Positions 40,936-41,056 of a DNA stretch of 41,056 nucleotides are shown here, one piece after another. Under the pieces are notes generated by a model that was not told the DNA's origin, did no database searches, and was given only the letters and a program-made list of their open reading frames with translations. This DNA comes from Actinomycetes bacterium. GTDB lineage: Bacteria; Actinomycetota; Acidimicrobiia; Acidimicrobiales; RAAP-2. Every line of letters begins with the position of its first letter. Positions within the stretch are counted from its first letter, which is position 1. A program made the translations under genes and the position numbers. The stretch is from assembly GCA_021790675.1 (NCBI GenBank), contig JAJYGN010000005.1, forward strand, positions 1 to 41,056. Reading direction: 5' to 3'.

Positions 40936-41056
40936 ATGCAGATACCCCAGGCGAAACCGTGGTTGGTGCGCCTGGCCCCGTTCCAGATCGAGCTACGCAC
41001 ATTGCGCCAACCCGGAACGGCACGCGAGCGAGTACTAGCGGCCCTCGATGTGATGG
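40936..41056 (+). CDS. Start of unidentified gene (partial, right edge)
   Basis: An open frame from ATG 40936 to the window end gives 40 residues beginning MQIPQAKPWLVRLAPFQIE. About 70% of its third positions are G or C, better than the competing frame from ATG 40927, which has low-complexity coding and poor third-position bias. TGGAG at 40931-40935 is too close to be a good Shine-Dalgarno sequence. TACGCT at 40888-40893 may be the promoter. I do not recognise the product. Confidence 0.4.
   Translation, partial: MQIPQAKPWLVRLAPFQIELRTLRQPGTARERVLAALDVM

Overview
The window is about 41 kb of dense, high-GC chromosome with strong G/C bias at third codon positions and many GTG starts. The gene families point to Actinomycetota: a DUF3039 protein, an AMACR-type racemase, a CydDC-type exporter, type A RNase P RNA and a zinc-ribbon/histidine-phosphatase pair. 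Acidimicrobiia is my best guess at class, but no phylogenetic marker here settles it. I see no insertion sequence, prophage, CRISPR array, tRNA or rRNA. The content is ordinary core and accessory metabolism, with about 44 supportable protein genes and one RNA gene.

Layout, left to right. 1-358 (minus): an XRE repressor with its own operator, followed by the start of a partner gene that runs off the edge; this looks like a toxin-antitoxin type pair. 678-1358: an XRE-type helix-turn-helix protein with a histone-like lysine tail. 1501-3691: a fused beta-alpha acyl-CoA carboxyltransferase and a YbjQ protein. 3826-4980: an orphan radical SAM/SPASM protein. 4962-6676: a CDF-like transporter, two small membrane proteins and a DUF4232 lipoprotein. 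6784-10054: an SDR/MDR/MFS operon. 10051-10848 (minus): an EEP hydrolase. 10897-14203: a five-gene operon of overlapping genes (PhzF, FMN-binding, Nudix, zinc-ribbon coiled coil, histidine phosphatase) ending at a strong hairpin. 14360-15343: an aldo/keto reductase preceded by a perfect Crp/GlxR-like palindrome. 15333-24008 (minus): rnpB, a heterodimeric ABC exporter, a TM0106-family nuclease and a CydDC-like exporter. 24086-27484: xseA-xseB, an MBL hydrolase and a ferredoxin-reductase-like flavoprotein. 27481-32003 (minus): glpD, an alkyl-DHAP-synthase-like flavoprotein and glpK. 32061-34374: an acyl-CoA dehydrogenase and an AMACR-type racemase. 34371-41056: a run of small regulators and zinc proteins, a glutamine amidotransferase, a TrmA/RumA methyltransferase, a HicA-like protein, YaaA, a PH-like membrane protein, a GNAT, a membrane-anchored protein, a hemolysin III protein and a partial gene.

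The clearest shared signal is a transcription/translation start rule. In at least twelve genes a TAnnnT hexamer ends exactly six bases before the ATG or GTG, with no Shine-Dalgarno sequence, which predicts leaderless mRNAs. I used it to correct several starts (358, 18412, 20129, 34913, 38271). The other main points are a 59-residue lysine tail with 23 lysines, two asymmetric ABC exporters whose degenerate motifs are complementary, a cysteine-free carboxyltransferase fusion, and a glycerol-to-ether-lipid gene set. I did not find a convincing undescribed multi-gene system.
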